Source: Cotesia glomerata (taxonomy: Eukaryota > Arthropoda > Insecta > Hymenoptera > Braconidae). Taken from it: a stretch of 64,000 bases of DNA. The notes beneath the pieces are model-generated. The model saw only the letters and a program-made list of their open reading frames with translations, was not told the origin of the DNA and ran no database searches. The stretch is from assembly GCF_020080835.1 (NCBI RefSeq), contig NC_058159.1, positions 10,168,001 through 10,232,000 of the forward strand. Reading direction: 5' to 3'. Positions 1 through 13,455 of this stretch are shown one piece after another (the first letter of the stretch is position 1; each line of letters opens with the position of its first letter). The position numbers were made by a program, and so were the translations under genes.

Positions 1-1230
1 TATGACTAAGGGTAAGCATCTAAGCTAGTCTAAGGATTAATCCCTGAAAAATGAATTATTTTTAAAAGCAGTTTCATATTAAAAATTTGAATATGAACTA
101 AGTGACGACCATGTAATAATATTAACATTTTTTAAAATATAAATGAAACTTCGCTTAGAGAGTTAAATTAAGTTTAAAAAAAATTATTATTTAGAATGCA
201 TTCATTTAGTATTTATAGCGTAAATAATGTTGACGACAAAAATATAACATCCTGCAAGCAAAACTTGATGAATCAAATTTAAACTGATGAAAGTTAATTA
301 ATGCTAGAACATGAATCGGAATTTTTAAATAAATTGAGTTGAGATGAAATTTTTTTCACAAATTCATATTATTTGTGTCAAATATATATTGGACACAGTT
401 TAAAAGTTTTGATCACTGTATCAAAAAAAAAAGTTTGGGATAAAAATATTTATGTTAAATATTTGCCAATTGAACAAAATTATACCAAATTCACACACAA
501 TCTTTTTTTGACGCAATGAGAGAAAATTATTTTTATAAGCTACTTTTTTTTTTTTACTTCCGACAAAAATAAAATCATTTTAACTAATTAATGCGATAAT
601 CTAATTTAAAATAACTAATTAGAAAAATACAAACATGAATACTGACTCCATTATCTTTCTAAGTGGAAAATTTTTTTCTCGGTACATAGGTCCACTCTAA
701 GCCATAAATTTGATAAGTTAATTTTTTTTTTGGCTCACTTTAATGTACATTTTATGAGCTGATTTTGCTCTAATTAAACATGGCTAAGGTCATAAAGTTG
801 AAAGTTGAAAATTGAATTAATAAAAATTTCAGTTCGTAAAGAAATATTTGAAGTAATTCACAACAATGCATTTTCTAACACACGAAATATATACTTTTCA
901 CATTTGTTATTGAAGTAATTTAAAATCACATGTCAGAATTTTGTTTATCGTGTCGTCTACAACTACCAACGTGAGATATAAGCATACATTTTATAGGAGT
1001 AAAAAGTAAAACAAGAATTCAGAAATAGGAGAAATAATTTAAACATGACGAACTTTATTCAAACCAACACGTCATTCACTTTTCACGATAAAACAAGAAA
1101 AAACAGCAAGAAGAATAAAGACGTTAAAAAAAAAACCAGGTTTTGAGCAGCGGTGATTGCGTTGCTCGTGTCAGGTAATGTGTAACTCTCCGATTGACGT
1201 GCAATAATCCAATGTAAAAACTACAGAACA
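1..1230. other. Anonymous AT-rich DNA
   Basis: No open reading frame of note and no recognisable repeat was seen. The stretch is dominated by A/T homopolymer runs. Confidence 0.5.
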
Positions 1231-1264
1231 TATATAGGGCTGTTATCGTGTCGCCTTGGTCAGT
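1231..1264 (+). promoter_or_regulatory. Possible arthropod core promoter (TATA + TCAGT initiator)
   Basis: TATATAG begins at 1231 and TCAGTC begins at 1260, so the A of the initiator lies 31 bases downstream of the first T of the TATA box. That is the spacing of an arthropod TATA/Inr promoter. The sequence around 1130-1380 is less AT-rich than its surroundings. No coding exon could be recognised downstream, and short motifs of this kind occur by chance in AT-rich DNA, so this is a lead only. Confidence 0.25.
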
Positions 1265-3309
1265 CCACATAGAACAAACCAGCCACTGCTGGATACCTAG
1301 AGTACTGTATACATGTTACGAGAACGGGAAAGCACCTAGATCGCTCAAGATAAGGGGCTACTAATGGCGACACCGTTAGTTTAAATGCCAAGATGACCAC
1401 TTGCGATCGTAAAAAGTTGTTACTCAAAGAAAAAAAAAGTAAAAAAGGGCTCATGAAAAAGCCGTTTTCAGATTATGCAAGACAATAAGATATCGCTGTA
1501 ATCTTAATTTTGCAACGGTTAAAAAAGAGTCAATGGTGTTTTATTTTTTTTTTTTTTTTAACTGTAACGTCTTTGTACTTAGACTAGAAAAATCTTAAAA
1601 AGTCCACATCTCGCAGTCTTATTTTAATAATTATGAGTAAATGGAGAAAATGAAGAAAGAAGGGTGAAATTGGGGAAGCAATCCGACATTATTAAAAAAA
1701 AATTATTTTTATTTAAAAACTTAACACCTCAAACCGAACTCTCCTGTAAGCAGATAATTTACTGATTATGTGCACTATCATGGACGTATTATGAAAAATT
1801 AGAGCACCCGTTGAGTGCCTTAAAAAATGGCAATATTTATAATTAACAATTCATTCCCATTTATGTTAAATAAATAGAAGTAGTTTTTAACCGTCACTGT
1901 TTGTAATCACATTCATCGCTAAAATACTATTTTAATAAGAAAAAAAATATCAAATGTCTAAAGATAGCGTTTATAACTAGTTCAATTAAACTGATAAACA
2001 GTATTAAAAAAGATGAAAAAAATCAATAGAGGAAATATTGATAACGAAATTATTAACAAAAATATAAGATAAAGAATCAATGTGATAGAAGTAGAGAACT
2101 AATTAATGTGAATCAAACGTGCTCGGAAATTATTTGAAGAATGTCGAAATCCACGTCTGATTAAATTCCAATCGAGATAGTACCAGTACGCATTCCTTTT
2201 CAGTTTGGTGTTAAACAGACGAAACGCCGATATATCCAATAACTGTCGAACGTGTCAGACGAATTGGCAATTATTTTGCGGTTAAATCACATTAGTTGAA
2301 AATTTAACGTGAGTGAGGGATGGAATAACGATTCAGCAAATACAATATCAAAAAATAAGAAGCAAAGCAAAATCATAATCGCATTATTTACAACACAGCA
2401 AACTCCAATGCAATGTTGTTCGGACTTTTTTTCTTGCGTCGAGTTTTTCTCTATGTACATTCATAAATAATTATTAAAACATTAAAAAAATTAAGAAAAC
2501 GGACTTTAACCAAGTTGAAAATCAGTGGATAGAGAGTTTAATAAGGAATAATTCTGTTAGAGTTGAAGATCGATTTGATGGATTAAAGAAAGGATCAAAT
2601 AATCCGGAAGTAATAAATGGCCATCAAAGTCGATCCTGTTTAATTATAATTCATAAAAAAAACTCGACTAATATTGTACATCTTTATATGTTTATTTACA
2701 AATACTTTTGTTACGCCAGTCGCGCCTACACGAAAAAATATATTTTTTTTTCTTCAGTCTCGTGTTAGATGGAGCCATAAGAGGAATAAATGTCAATTTA
2801 AGTCCAGATTTAGAGATGGTTAATAAAAAAATTTTTTTCTGAATATTAATAATAATAACATAATAAAATGAAAAAAAATTTTTGTATTGTTTGAGGGGCT
2901 ACTCCTCTTTATATCTCAGAAATAACGCCTTGAGATAACAATATAGGCTAACACATACGCGTGTAATCGTGTTGCACCCTTTTAACATGGTTTTTGGGTG
3001 TGTTTGTGCTCAAAAATAGGCCAACACAAACGAGATATTATTGTCTTCGATATGATATATTTGCCAAGACATTTTAGGCTGAGAAATTATGAGGGGTCAC
3101 CTGTTTTTGAGGAACATTTTTTTTGATAGTTTTTTACGATCAAATGAGCATTATGAGTCGAGCACTTTTGGATTTTCTTAAATTTCGTTTTTTATGATTA
3201 GATTCAAATGTCAATAGTTTTGTTCAACATAAATGCGCTTACTTTTATGTATAAGAACGGATGATTGAGTCATTTGTTTTTTTTTTTTTAATATATAACT
3301 TTTATTAGA
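1265..3309. other. Anonymous AT-rich DNA
   Basis: Only short chance ORFs are present, such as 64 codons on the - strand at 1260-1454 with no recognisable domain. The block around 2890-3100 is slightly richer in GC but has no clear repeat structure. Confidence 0.4.
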
Positions 3310-3385
3310 TGGTAGCTTAAGTGATAGAGAGCTCTTGGAAGATCCGTGTAATCAGGGAGGTTCGATTTCGATTCTCGGCTTGGTT
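3310..3385 (+). repeat. tRNA-like sequence, probable SINE head remnant
   Basis: An A-box-like TAGCTTAAGTG at 3313-3323 is followed 35 bases later by a B-box-like GGTTCGATTTC at 3359-3369. This is the order and roughly the spacing of a type 2 RNA polymerase III promoter. No clean cloverleaf or 3' poly(A) tail with target duplication was found, so this looks like a degraded tRNA-derived SINE rather than a working tRNA. Confidence 0.35.
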
Positions 3386-6215
3386 CCGAAACTTTATATT
3401 TTCTAAAAGTCATTCTTGCTTTCAATGAATTTTTAATTTAGCGATGATTCATTTGACACTTGAACCGATACTTACAAATTCCTGTTTATTAATTTTCAAG
3501 TGTAAATTGGATTGCATAGATCTAATACAAAGAGAAAAATTGTCTCGATTAATAGTGAAAAAAAAAATTCTTCGATTCACAGGAATTAAACAACATATTA
3601 CTAGATAAGACGACTTGGCGTAAAGCTAACTAATATTGATAAATAAATCATGGTCATGAAAAAACAAATATGATATTTTGATGTTAAAGGACTTTGATCG
3701 TCACATGTGATGTGTTGAACTTTATAAGCACGATCATTTCAAGATGACATAATTAGTTACTACAATTATTTTTTAACTTCCCACTTTTCATGCGGAAAAG
3801 CTTTTTGAAATTTACAATCTGAATCAGATTTTTGATTTTTAAATTAACCTAAAATTTTATTTTTTGAGTTGAAGGATAGAATTTAAAAATCACAGTGATA
3901 AAAATGTTGTACTTGGAATAAACGTAGAATAAATGTTGGGCATGCACGCAAACTAAACGCTAACTAGTTCACGTACAGGTTATCTTCTACATTGGTTATG
4001 TCAACATTTTTTGAATGAATTCTTAGAATAATAATGAATTGATAACATTTTTTAATTTTTTGATTCCCCAATCTTTTCAAATGGATACGGAATAACTTTA
4101 TTGATTGTCAATCTGGTCCATGACCACTTCAATTTGTACTGGTTTGTCGACTATGTAAACTACCCAACGAGTTGGTCGTTCAATCATTTGTTAGAGCTAT
4201 AGTTATCATGTCAATTACTAAGCTCACTACTGGTTTCGGCTTCTTTGTTTACATTTTCGATTGTGCGATTAGCGGATTACGTTTCCTCTCTACTTGACTT
4301 ACTGAATCGTAGATTACCAAGTCGATCAGGCGGAAAATATACATATTATATCTATTGATTATTCGCATGGACATACAGCATATACTATTGGATAATTTAG
4401 TCGAAACGGAGAGTTAGATGAAGCGCTAGAAAGACAGGCATTGTTTTTATTGTAATAAAAATAGCTTTCTGACAATTGTAAGTGAGGCTAATAATTTTAC
4501 GATTGACGATATAATTAGCTAAAAACTCAACTTTGTGATGATTTGGCGAGCGATGCATTAAAGGTAAAATTACTATTTTATTTTTTTTTGTTTTTTGGAT
4601 AGATTATGTTCTTCAAAACCAATGATTAATAACACATTTCGAAATTAATATCAATAATTTTATTTAAGACCAAGGACTAAATGTTTTGTAGTTTTATTCG
4701 TTCTTTGTGAAATCTACTACCAAAAAAGTAAGTTTCCATTTATTTAGAAATTCGTCTAAGTTTCCATTAATATTAGAGCATTAATTACACATAATGCCTT
4801 TGAAAATGTAAAGCTGTATGAATATTGTCAGTGCCAGTTTTTAAGGATTTAAGAATCTTAAATATGAACTGACTAGTGCTAATATTACGCACAATATTAT
4901 GACCGAGTAATTATAATACAACCATACGTTTTTTAAACACGATATTAAGCTAAATAGCATGTTGTCCATGTTAATCGATAACATTTATTTATATATGAAC
5001 TTAGTGGATGAGACTTTCGGAACTTATGTGCGGGTGCGCCTGCTTTGCTCATTACGCCAACATACCGGTAGCCGAAGACACCATCCACTCAGTTTCATGA
5101 CATAAGACTATGATGAATTGTAAACAACAATTTATATTATAATTATAAAAAATGTGTCAATTTTATTTAATTAATTCGTGCGATTGACTACACTTGCGTA
5201 GAAAATGTAAAAAATCCAAAAACTGCCATGTAAATTATACATATTGTTAATAGATAGAATCTTCTATAGCCTTTCAATATAGGTAAATATATTGTGAACA
5301 GGCGACACTGCATTTTTTAATGTTTTTTTTTTTATGAAACTGATTTTTTCTAATTTTTTGCATATTTTTTTTCAATAAAAAAAATAAGAGTTTTTACTGG
5401 AAATTTAAATTTTCAAGATTGGTAAAGAATTGAAAAAGATCTAACCGTAATGCAAAAAAATTTGAGAAATAAGATCCATGATGATTATCTATTTTTATAT
5501 TGTTAACAAATCCACCATTGATGTTAAATATGCTCAACAGATAATAGGATGGCTGATAGTAATATTATAAATTATGAATTTTAACTTCAGTGTACGAGTA
5601 ATTGTAAAAGTAAATCGATCAAACATCATGCACACATATGGTGAACCAATAATACTGTCATTATCAGTTCACATTAACAAAAAACATTACTGAATATTAT
5701 TTTAATAAACACTTTTTAAACAATCAATAGCAGAGAGATACCCTTCATTAAACTTGCTTTTGAATATCGATTAAATACAATTTATAATGGATCTTAAACA
5801 TAATACTCATTTAATTAATCAAATTTTGATTTTAGATTAATTTCATTATTAACTTAAAAAAACTTCAAATTACTTGACAAAGAAAATTTCAAATACAATT
5901 GATGCTCGTAATTATAATAAATGTCAAATTAATGCTTGTGTAAAAGCATTTTATTAAAAGCAAATAATTAATAATAAATTCACTGATTATTTAAACTCAA
6001 TATTACTGAATGGTACTTTTTATTTTTACTGCAAATAAAAATAACGTTGGAATATTTTTAAATTACAAAAATTTTTTAAGCTCTTGTTAGGTAGATTTCA
6101 TAAAATCTATCTATTGCATTGACCCTTGTGTCAAAATTCACACAGAATTCCGTTACTATATTAATTATTTAGTCGAGTAAGGCTTAAAAATAACATTAGT
6201 TTGGAATTTTATATA
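3386..6215. other. Anonymous AT-rich DNA
   Basis: No gene was recognised. An imperfect inverted pair (GTGGATG near 5003, CATCCAC near 5086) surrounds a GC-richer patch at 5005-5092. The rest is AT-rich with poly(A)/poly(T) runs. A (TA)n run lies at 6218-6244, next to the tandem repeat that follows. Confidence 0.4.
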
Positions 6216-6257
6216 TGTATGTATATATATATATATATATATATTTATGTAATATAA

Positions 6258-7112
6258 CGCACAGCTTGTGGACAGGATAACTCCCACAATTCTTAATGAA
6301 TCTTCATAAAACTTGGTAGACTTATTCTATAGACAATTAACTTGGATGAGTTCAAAAATGAGCTGAATCCATCAAATAGTTTAGAAATGGTAGCCGTTTG
6401 AAATTTTTGAAAATCTTAAAAATCACAACGTTGGTGACTTTACTAGAGAATAACTTTTCATTGAGAAATGATAGGTCGTTTTTCTGCATTTCGTTTCAAA
6501 GCTTATAAAATTCTCTTTAATTTAACCTATAATAAATTTACTTTTCATCAATTACACCAAAAACTTAAGAAGCTGAATGTCATCTGAATCAGTTTCAGAC
6601 AAGCACACAACACAACGCGGCTTGTGGACACGATAACTCCCACAATTCCTGATGAATCTTTATGAAACTTAGTAGACTTATTATATAGACAATTATCTTG
6701 GATGAGTTCAAAAATGAGCTGAATCCATCAAGTAGTTTAGAAATGGCAGCCATTTGAAATTTTCGAAAATCTAAAAAAATCACATGTTTGGTGACTTTAC
6801 TAGGGAATAACTTTTCATTTAGAAATGATAGGTCGTTTTTCTGCATTTCGTTTCAAAGATCATAAAATTCTCTTTAATTTAACCTATAATAAATTTACTT
6901 TTCATCAATTACACCAAAAACTTAAGAAGCTGAATGTCATCTGAATCAGTTTCAAATAAGCACATAACACAACGCGTCTTGTGGACACGATAACTTCCAC
7001 AATTCCTAATGAATCTTTATGAAACTTGGTAGACTTATTCTATAGACAATTATCTTGGATGAGTTCAAAAATGAGCTGAATCTGTCAAATAGTTTAGAAA
7101 TGGCAGCCGATT
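6258..7112. repeat. 356-bp tandem repeat, about 2.4 units
   Basis: The phrase around CTTGTGGACA recurs at about 6264, 6620 and 6976, giving a period of 356 bases. Units one and two are nearly identical over their whole length, and the third stops at about 7112, just after ATGGCAGCCG. A (TA)n microsatellite abuts the left edge. The 83-codon ORF on the - strand (6595-6846) lies wholly inside the repeat and is not considered a gene. The unit could be part of a dispersed repeat or an expanded satellite. Confidence 0.8.
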
Positions 7113-8849
7113 TACTTTTCTCATAAACTTGAGGAATAATAATTATTTATAATATTGTTATTAAAATCATGGATTACATGAAATCTACCTTCGATCTTGA
7201 CTGGTGCCAATTGACCTTTTTTTTATTAACAATTGTCCAGTGTGTAATTAAAAAAAAAAAAGAAGTTTTTGAATCTTTATCATTAGGAGATAAATAGATA
7301 TAATACTGGTCTTACCTCTTACTATAAGTGATTAAACCTACGTGTTAATTATCAACACATTGAAAAATAATACAGAAATATATGAACTTGATAGTGAGAG
7401 ATTTCATCCATACATTTACTTCCTGCCAAATTCGATTAAATAGTATTCTGTGTGAAACCATTTAGTTGACCAAACAATGTCGACCACTACAGTAGCCAGT
7501 GTGGTTTCCATCCTCTTTTAGTAATAATTATTATGATGTAGCCTTTTATAGACGAAATATTAATCACTATTCATAGAATCAAAATATTTATATTTTATTT
7601 ATAAACTTGATATTTTTTTATATCTTAAGAGTAATTATTTCTTCATAGAATTTAAGCCACCATCTATAAGCTAATGATGTGAAAAGAATAAAAGTATACA
7701 TGAATTGAAATAGAAAACCAACAGGTTCAATCTGTTCGATGTGTTGAAGATAACGGTAATTTCAAGCAACTTCAATACTCATTGTATAAAAAAAACTATT
7801 GGCTCATGAATGGAAATTTCAATTGAATGAAGATAAATCCCCAGAGAAAAATCTTAATAAAAATATTTATAATTTATTCATGAATAGTCTGAAAACGATT
7901 CAATAAAAGTCTCGATTTTCTAAAATTCGAGCTATTGTCAATTTCTTTTCATTTTATTTTTTTTTATTTTGCAGTTATTTCTCTGATTGTTACTTAGTGT
8001 TATATGTTCCCTATTCATTACACAGGATTCAAATGGCGACAAATTCCGTGTTAAGGATTTGTAGATAACATATACAAGCCAGAAATTTTGTGCCTAATAC
8101 CTAGCATTCCTAACGATGTTCCTCGTTACTCCTCACCACCTCAACTCTACAGCTCTCGACAGACTTGAATCGTGTCGAAAGTTATAACCAAATAGCATCC
8201 ATCAAGACCATCGAATGGATCGGCTGTGCAGTATGTTATCTTGTTGGATTTAACCTCACAGAGAATTCATGATATCGATAGGCTATATTACTGAATGTCT
8301 CAGTGCAAATGCAAAGCCAAAATCTTTGTAGAAACTACGTCGAATTTTTTTAATTCATTCATTTTGTTACTGCACATAAATTAATTCATTTTACATAATT
8401 ATCTGCTTAATTAAAATTAAAAAATAATTCAAAATTTTTACCTGGTTACTTAATACTTTATATTCCAATTTCACGTTGGTTTTGATCAATAATATTGAGC
8501 TAATGGAATTCGTTACTATAATTATACTAAGTACAATCACTGTAACTAAGCAGTAAATTATTCAAAAGAGTTAGCTACATCGACGGTATAAGAAATTAAA
8601 TATTGCTATTAATTATTAAATAGAATAATTACTACTATAATCTATATTGGAAATCTAGGAATTAAAGAAGTGATAATCACAATGAAATCTAATAATAATA
8701 ATAGTGATCATAGTAATAGATTAAGTGGTCACAGGTGAGTGATTAAGAAAATTAATGCATTCTAAACCATTATTGATCATTCAAGAAGAAAATGCATTCA
8801 GTATGCTTAAATCAATCAAAACGTCAAAAGTCAACATGATCATGCCTGT
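7113..8849. other. Anonymous DNA, slightly GC-richer near 8030-8270
   Basis: No ORF or repeat structure is recognised. The stretch 8030-8270 is less AT-rich than its neighbours and may be unique host sequence or an old repeat. Confidence 0.35.
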
Positions 8850-9457
8850 AATAGTATATTACGACCCAAGGCCAGAAAGTAGAATTTCCTTCCGCGTAGC
8901 CTCGGCCATCATATCACATAAATCACGGCATCTGGTCGTGGAATGTATACTATTTTTCTTGCTCTCTAGCCGAAAGTACGTAACCCCGCGGAAAGGGTTT
9001 TGCCGGACGTGAGGGGGCGCCGCTTGACTTTTGCTGATCGGGGCGGATATAAAAAAGAAAGTAAAAATTAATAAATTAAAAAAAAAATAAGTTATTTTAA
9101 AGTTTACTAACAACTGCTCTAATTAAGAGTGATAACATGCACAGAACATGCAGTATTATTATTAAATAATTCATTAACAATAATCTAGTTATAAATTATT
9201 TTTATTTCTTTGACATTTTTTGGTTAGTTTATGCGCTGACATGTTACATACAGACGATGTTGTGACTGTTATACAGTTGACACTCGCTGTATAGGCTGGT
9301 CGCGCCACGAAAATATAAAAAAAAGCGAGGTTCTGTGCTGCCGGGCCAGAAAATATGCGTAGCGCGCATGCGCTAGAGCAAGCTACAAAAGTTGCTCTTT
9401 CTGGAGTAAAATGCGGCCCGAAAGAGCGTACTTTCGGCTAGGAGAGCAAGAAAAATA
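8850..9457 (+). repeat. Divergent copy of the double-hairpin family
   Basis: It starts with the TAGTATATTAC box shared with the copies at 44469 and 47222 (the 36887 copy has a variant). A first imperfect stem follows (CAAGGCCAGA near 8867, TCTGGTCGTGG near 8931), then the shared GTATACTATTTTTCT box at 8945. The second stem has arms of about 30 bases at 8951-8980 and 9428-9457 (TAGCCGAAAGTACG pairs with CGTACTTTCGGCTA), separated by a loop of about 447 bases. The loop is GC-rich in places and carries its own small hairpin (AGAGCAA/TTGCTCT near 9373). ORFs of 84-85 codons overlapping it are judged non-coding. Confidence 0.6.
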
Positions 9458-11545
9458 ATTTTTGTAACTCTTCTTAGAGCTTATCTGACGTTGATTTTTA
9501 GTTTAATTGACTACTAAACCAATTTTTGTTCAAAAAGACATGTTAATTAGTGTACATGTTCCTAGAAAAAATAGAAAATTAGAAAACTATGATGCATAAT
9601 TTTTTCTCTCTCATTATAGCCTATCATGAGCTAGCTTGACGACGCTCTTATTATGGCCATAGATAGATGAATTCATATATGGCCATATGTAACCATGTCA
9701 GAAACTTTTTTACTGATAATTTAGATATTTTAATTAAAGTGCACTACAATCCATTATTCATTCATTCAGTTATCCAGATATTAACGTAAAATTGATGATT
9801 TACGTCAAACTTTATTTCTTTCAAACAATTAGCTGTTGCCATGGTAATCGTTGCCGAGAAATTTTAGTCGCACTGAAAATTTTACATTTTTATCGACTTA
9901 GCTACCAACCACCAACGAACTTAATTCCAAAAATAATTCCGAAGATTATATTTACTATTGTATACTTCATTACATGATAGTGTTTATTACAAAAGCTGCC
10001 ATTATGAGTAAATTATGAGCTCCCTCACGCTTAATCGTAATAGAAAAATGAAAATCAAAAGCATAACCAATTTCGAATTTCCAAAGTACCATAAATTGAT
10101 GTCAAAAGTTCATCGAGTTTTTCCAATTTTTTTCGTTATTAATTACTTAAAATTTTACGTAATGAATTAATATGACCGTAACAGACATGCACTGTTGAAT
10201 TTTTCAAATTTTTCTTTTGTGTAGTAAAGCAAATAGTTTTATAGGTGTAAGTTGTAACCTAAAAAAGGGGGTGGGTGGTAATTGGTACTGTAAACTTAAG
10301 TAACATATTATTTTTTAGTGCGCACTATAAAACTTATTTGAATTTCTGAATATAGTATCGAATTAAATTTCTTGAACGTTAAATCCGAGGAGAAAATTTT
10401 GTTAGTTAGAAACAAGTCTGAGTATACAAATGTGTTAACACAATGTCAGGATTAAAGTAATTTAAAAGTAATATTTTACTCTAGTCACGTATAATTCGGG
10501 ACATTACAACTGAAATATGAACACAGTAATTTTTAGAATTTAATGTGTTAATAATTATTGTTTTGTTAAAAAAGAGAAAACAAATTTTTTTGATAAAAAA
10601 TGAAACACTATACTTAAAACGGGAAAAAATTGTTTGAAATAACAATGAAAACAAAATGTTCGTAGGTGAGCAATGATTTATTTTTCACTAACGTTAAAGA
10701 TTATAAACAGATTTTTTAAATATTTATCTTGGTAATTTTACCGTTTCTGCTAACTACGTTACAAAATCCAGTAATTGAAGCAAGAAAAAATTTTTATGTT
10801 TTACGAAATCATATTTATATAGAAAAAAACTTAGACAAAATGGAAAATTAATTAATTATACAAGAATAAAAAAAAATCTAAAGAGCTTTTCATTAAAAGA
10901 CTGAGTTTTCTACTAGCTCTTTGAAAACTAGCCATACTCATAAACTATTCAGTAATTCGTACTGTAAAAATAAAAGTAATTTTAATATTAGATACTTTAT
11001 CTTACAGATATTACAAATAAAAGGTATTTATTATAAAAGTTTTCATTCGTCAAAATTAAGGTCTTTGATACTGATTAAATATTGACATTGATAAATATAA
11101 GTTATAATACTGTAAAATTTGTTGGTATTATGAATAAATAATTTTACGTAGCGCTTTTTTTTTTTTTTTTTTTTTTAAATTATTTAACGACCCACAAAAA
11201 GTATTCAGCTTTTAGTTGTATTTTTGACATTGATCTCGTGAAGAGTATATATAAATGAAAAAATGTTGTGTCGATTATAATTTATCATTTATACTGTGAT
11301 TGAACATACATGTAGAAACGATTGATTACTAAATAATGAACTTTTGATTTTTATTAAATCTCGTTAGATTGACATATCAACCATAGTCAAGGCAAAAATT
11401 GTTTAGCAGTAAGGTCAATGAAACCAGGTGACCAAGTCATGAGTTAAGTATTCAACATTGGGTCACTTTAATTGCGTATATTATATGCAATGAATAAATA
11501 AAATTTTTCACTGCTTGAAAACTTTTTACTTTTTTCAATTGAAAT
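9458..11545. other. Anonymous AT-rich DNA
   Basis: No gene or repeat was identified. A poly(T) run lies at 11155-11176. Short ORFs such as 61 codons at 9792-9977 have no recognisable feature. Confidence 0.4.
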
Positions 11546-11547
11546 TA

Positions 11548-12243
11548 CACAGAAAGAATGGTTCACTTGAACCAAGAAAATATTTTTCTTGCTAATTATT
11601 TTCTTGGGCGAAAAAAAAATTTTTTTTTGACACAAGAAATTTCACTTATCCCAACAAAATTAATTCTCTTGCTTCAAGAAATACGTATCTTGATCCAAGA
11701 CAATTTATTTGAATCAAGAAAATTTTCTTGTTTTGAGAAAATTCTTCTCTTGCTCCAAAAAATTAAGTTCTTGACAGAAGTAAATTTTCTTGTCTTGAGA
11801 AAATTTTTCTCTTGCTCCAAAAAATTAAATATCTCGATAATAAATTTTCATTAATATTTTTATTGACAAACATGTCAAATGGGAAGATCAAATAATATTG
11901 AACCATTTTCTTTCATTCAATATGTATAATTGCGTGCTAAAATAATCTAAAATGGGTATCAAATATTCAAGAGAAAAATTTTCTCAAGGTGAGAAAATTT
12001 TTTTCTCAGCTGAAGTAGGTGGCGCTGCTTCCCTAAAGTATCTAAAAATCTTGATCCAATATAAAAATTTATTGTATCAAGTATTTATGATAATTTGAAT
12101 TAAGAAAAATGACTTCCACCAAGAATAGAATTTCAAGAAAAATTTTTACTTCGGCCAAGACAACTTCGGTCTTCCTTCGGGCACCCGAAAATTTACTTGA
12201 GCCAAGGATTTTATTCTCCAGTCAAGAAATCTTTTTTTCTGTG
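11548..12243. mobile_element. TA-flanked MITE with internal CAAGAAA repeats
   Basis: The element begins CACAGAAAGAA and ends with TTTTTTTCTGTG, giving terminal inverted repeats of about 10 bases. It is flanked by TA on both sides (11546-11547 and 12244-12245), the usual target duplication of Tc1/mariner-type elements. The interior is built from repeated CTTGnnCCAAGAAA-like words in both orientations. The 98-codon ORF at 11558-11854 consists of these repeats and is not a gene. No transposase is encoded, so it would be non-autonomous. Confidence 0.65.
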
Positions 12244-12486
12244 TATAAATTATTCAATTTTTTGAGGTTACTGGCTTCCGACCGATAATTAAAGTTCATT
12301 TTTAATCAGATTTAAATTAGACTTTAAAAGTTTTAAAAGCGATCACGATTTTTAGATTATGACAGTCGAAGAGGTTAATTGAGACTTTAATCTGATTAGA
12401 TTCTAAAGTCAATCGATCAAGTAGTTTTGAAAATTCTTTGAAAAATAAGTTTAAAAAAAACTTTTCCAGGGACCTGTCATAGAAGT

Positions 12487-13455
12487 ATGTTATTATTTAA
12501 ATGCCACAAACTAAATGTGTTTTTTGCCATAGAAAATTATGATTGCTTCTATAACCACAGCTCCATAAACAGAGCTGATGGGGTGATATTATATGTAAAT
12601 AAATCATTAAAATATAGTTCTGTGACTGAAATTATTGATAACTTAAAAATAATTTCAGTTGTTATTGAGTTAAAAAATAATAAAACTCTAAAAGTGTCTG
12701 GGATTTACAGATGTCATGACGTTAGTAAAGAAAATTTCATTAATTTAGTGTCTGATTATTTAAAAAATTATAAACATGGAAAGAATCACATCATAGCTGG
12801 TGACTTTAACTTTAACTTGCTTAACATGGATTCTGTAACTAATTCTTTTGTATCTACTTTTCTCGAAGCAGGGTATCAACCATACTTTAATGGAACTACG
12901 AGGCCAACTGAATCTAGGGGCTCATGTATCGATAATATTTTTATAAAATCAGTATTCAGGGGCATCAAATCTTTTACGTATACTAATATCTTTAGTGACC
13001 ACCATCCCATTTTTATGACGATTGGGGTCTCTATTAAGAATAATAATATTTTTAATCAAGAGTTCACTGTCTTAGATTATGAAAAGTTAGAAATTCTCAG
13101 TAGGATGGTTGATTGGGCAAGCTTATTACAGATTAATAATCCGGATGAATTTTTTGATGTCTTTATTATTAAATTAAAACAATTAATAAAAGATGCGTCT
13201 AGAACTAAGAAAATGAAAAAAAATAATAACAAAGCACGTAGTAATTGGATTACTAAAGGCATAATGAATTCTTTTAAAACTAAGGAGCTGTTATATAACA
13301 TCTACAAGCGGGATAAAAATAACAATAAATTGAAAAATGATTATAATGAATATTGTAAAATATTGTATAACCTTATTAAGCGAGCAAAAAATAATTATGA
13401 ATGCGAAAGGGCTAAAAATGTTGCAATAATAGTAAGAAATTATGGAGTTTTGTAA
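12487..13455 (+). pseudogene. Non-LTR endonuclease domain (APE-like), partial
   Basis: The 322-codon frame matches the apurinic-endonuclease fold of non-LTR elements. It has the GDFN catalytic motif at residues 105-108, a CIDNIF motif near residue 148 and the SDHHP motif at residues 171-174 (S170, D171, H172, H173, P174). The first catalytic Asn and Glu positions of the family are missing, which fits 5' truncation. The last dozen residues are out of frame: from about 13425 the natural continuation lies in another frame, which leads into the segment beginning near 13521. The first ATG is probably not a natural start. Confidence 0.8.

Noticed and set aside
11558..11854. 98-codon ORF on the + strand
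   Set aside because: It lies wholly in a MITE made of CAAGAAA-type repeats, and its residues simply reflect those words.
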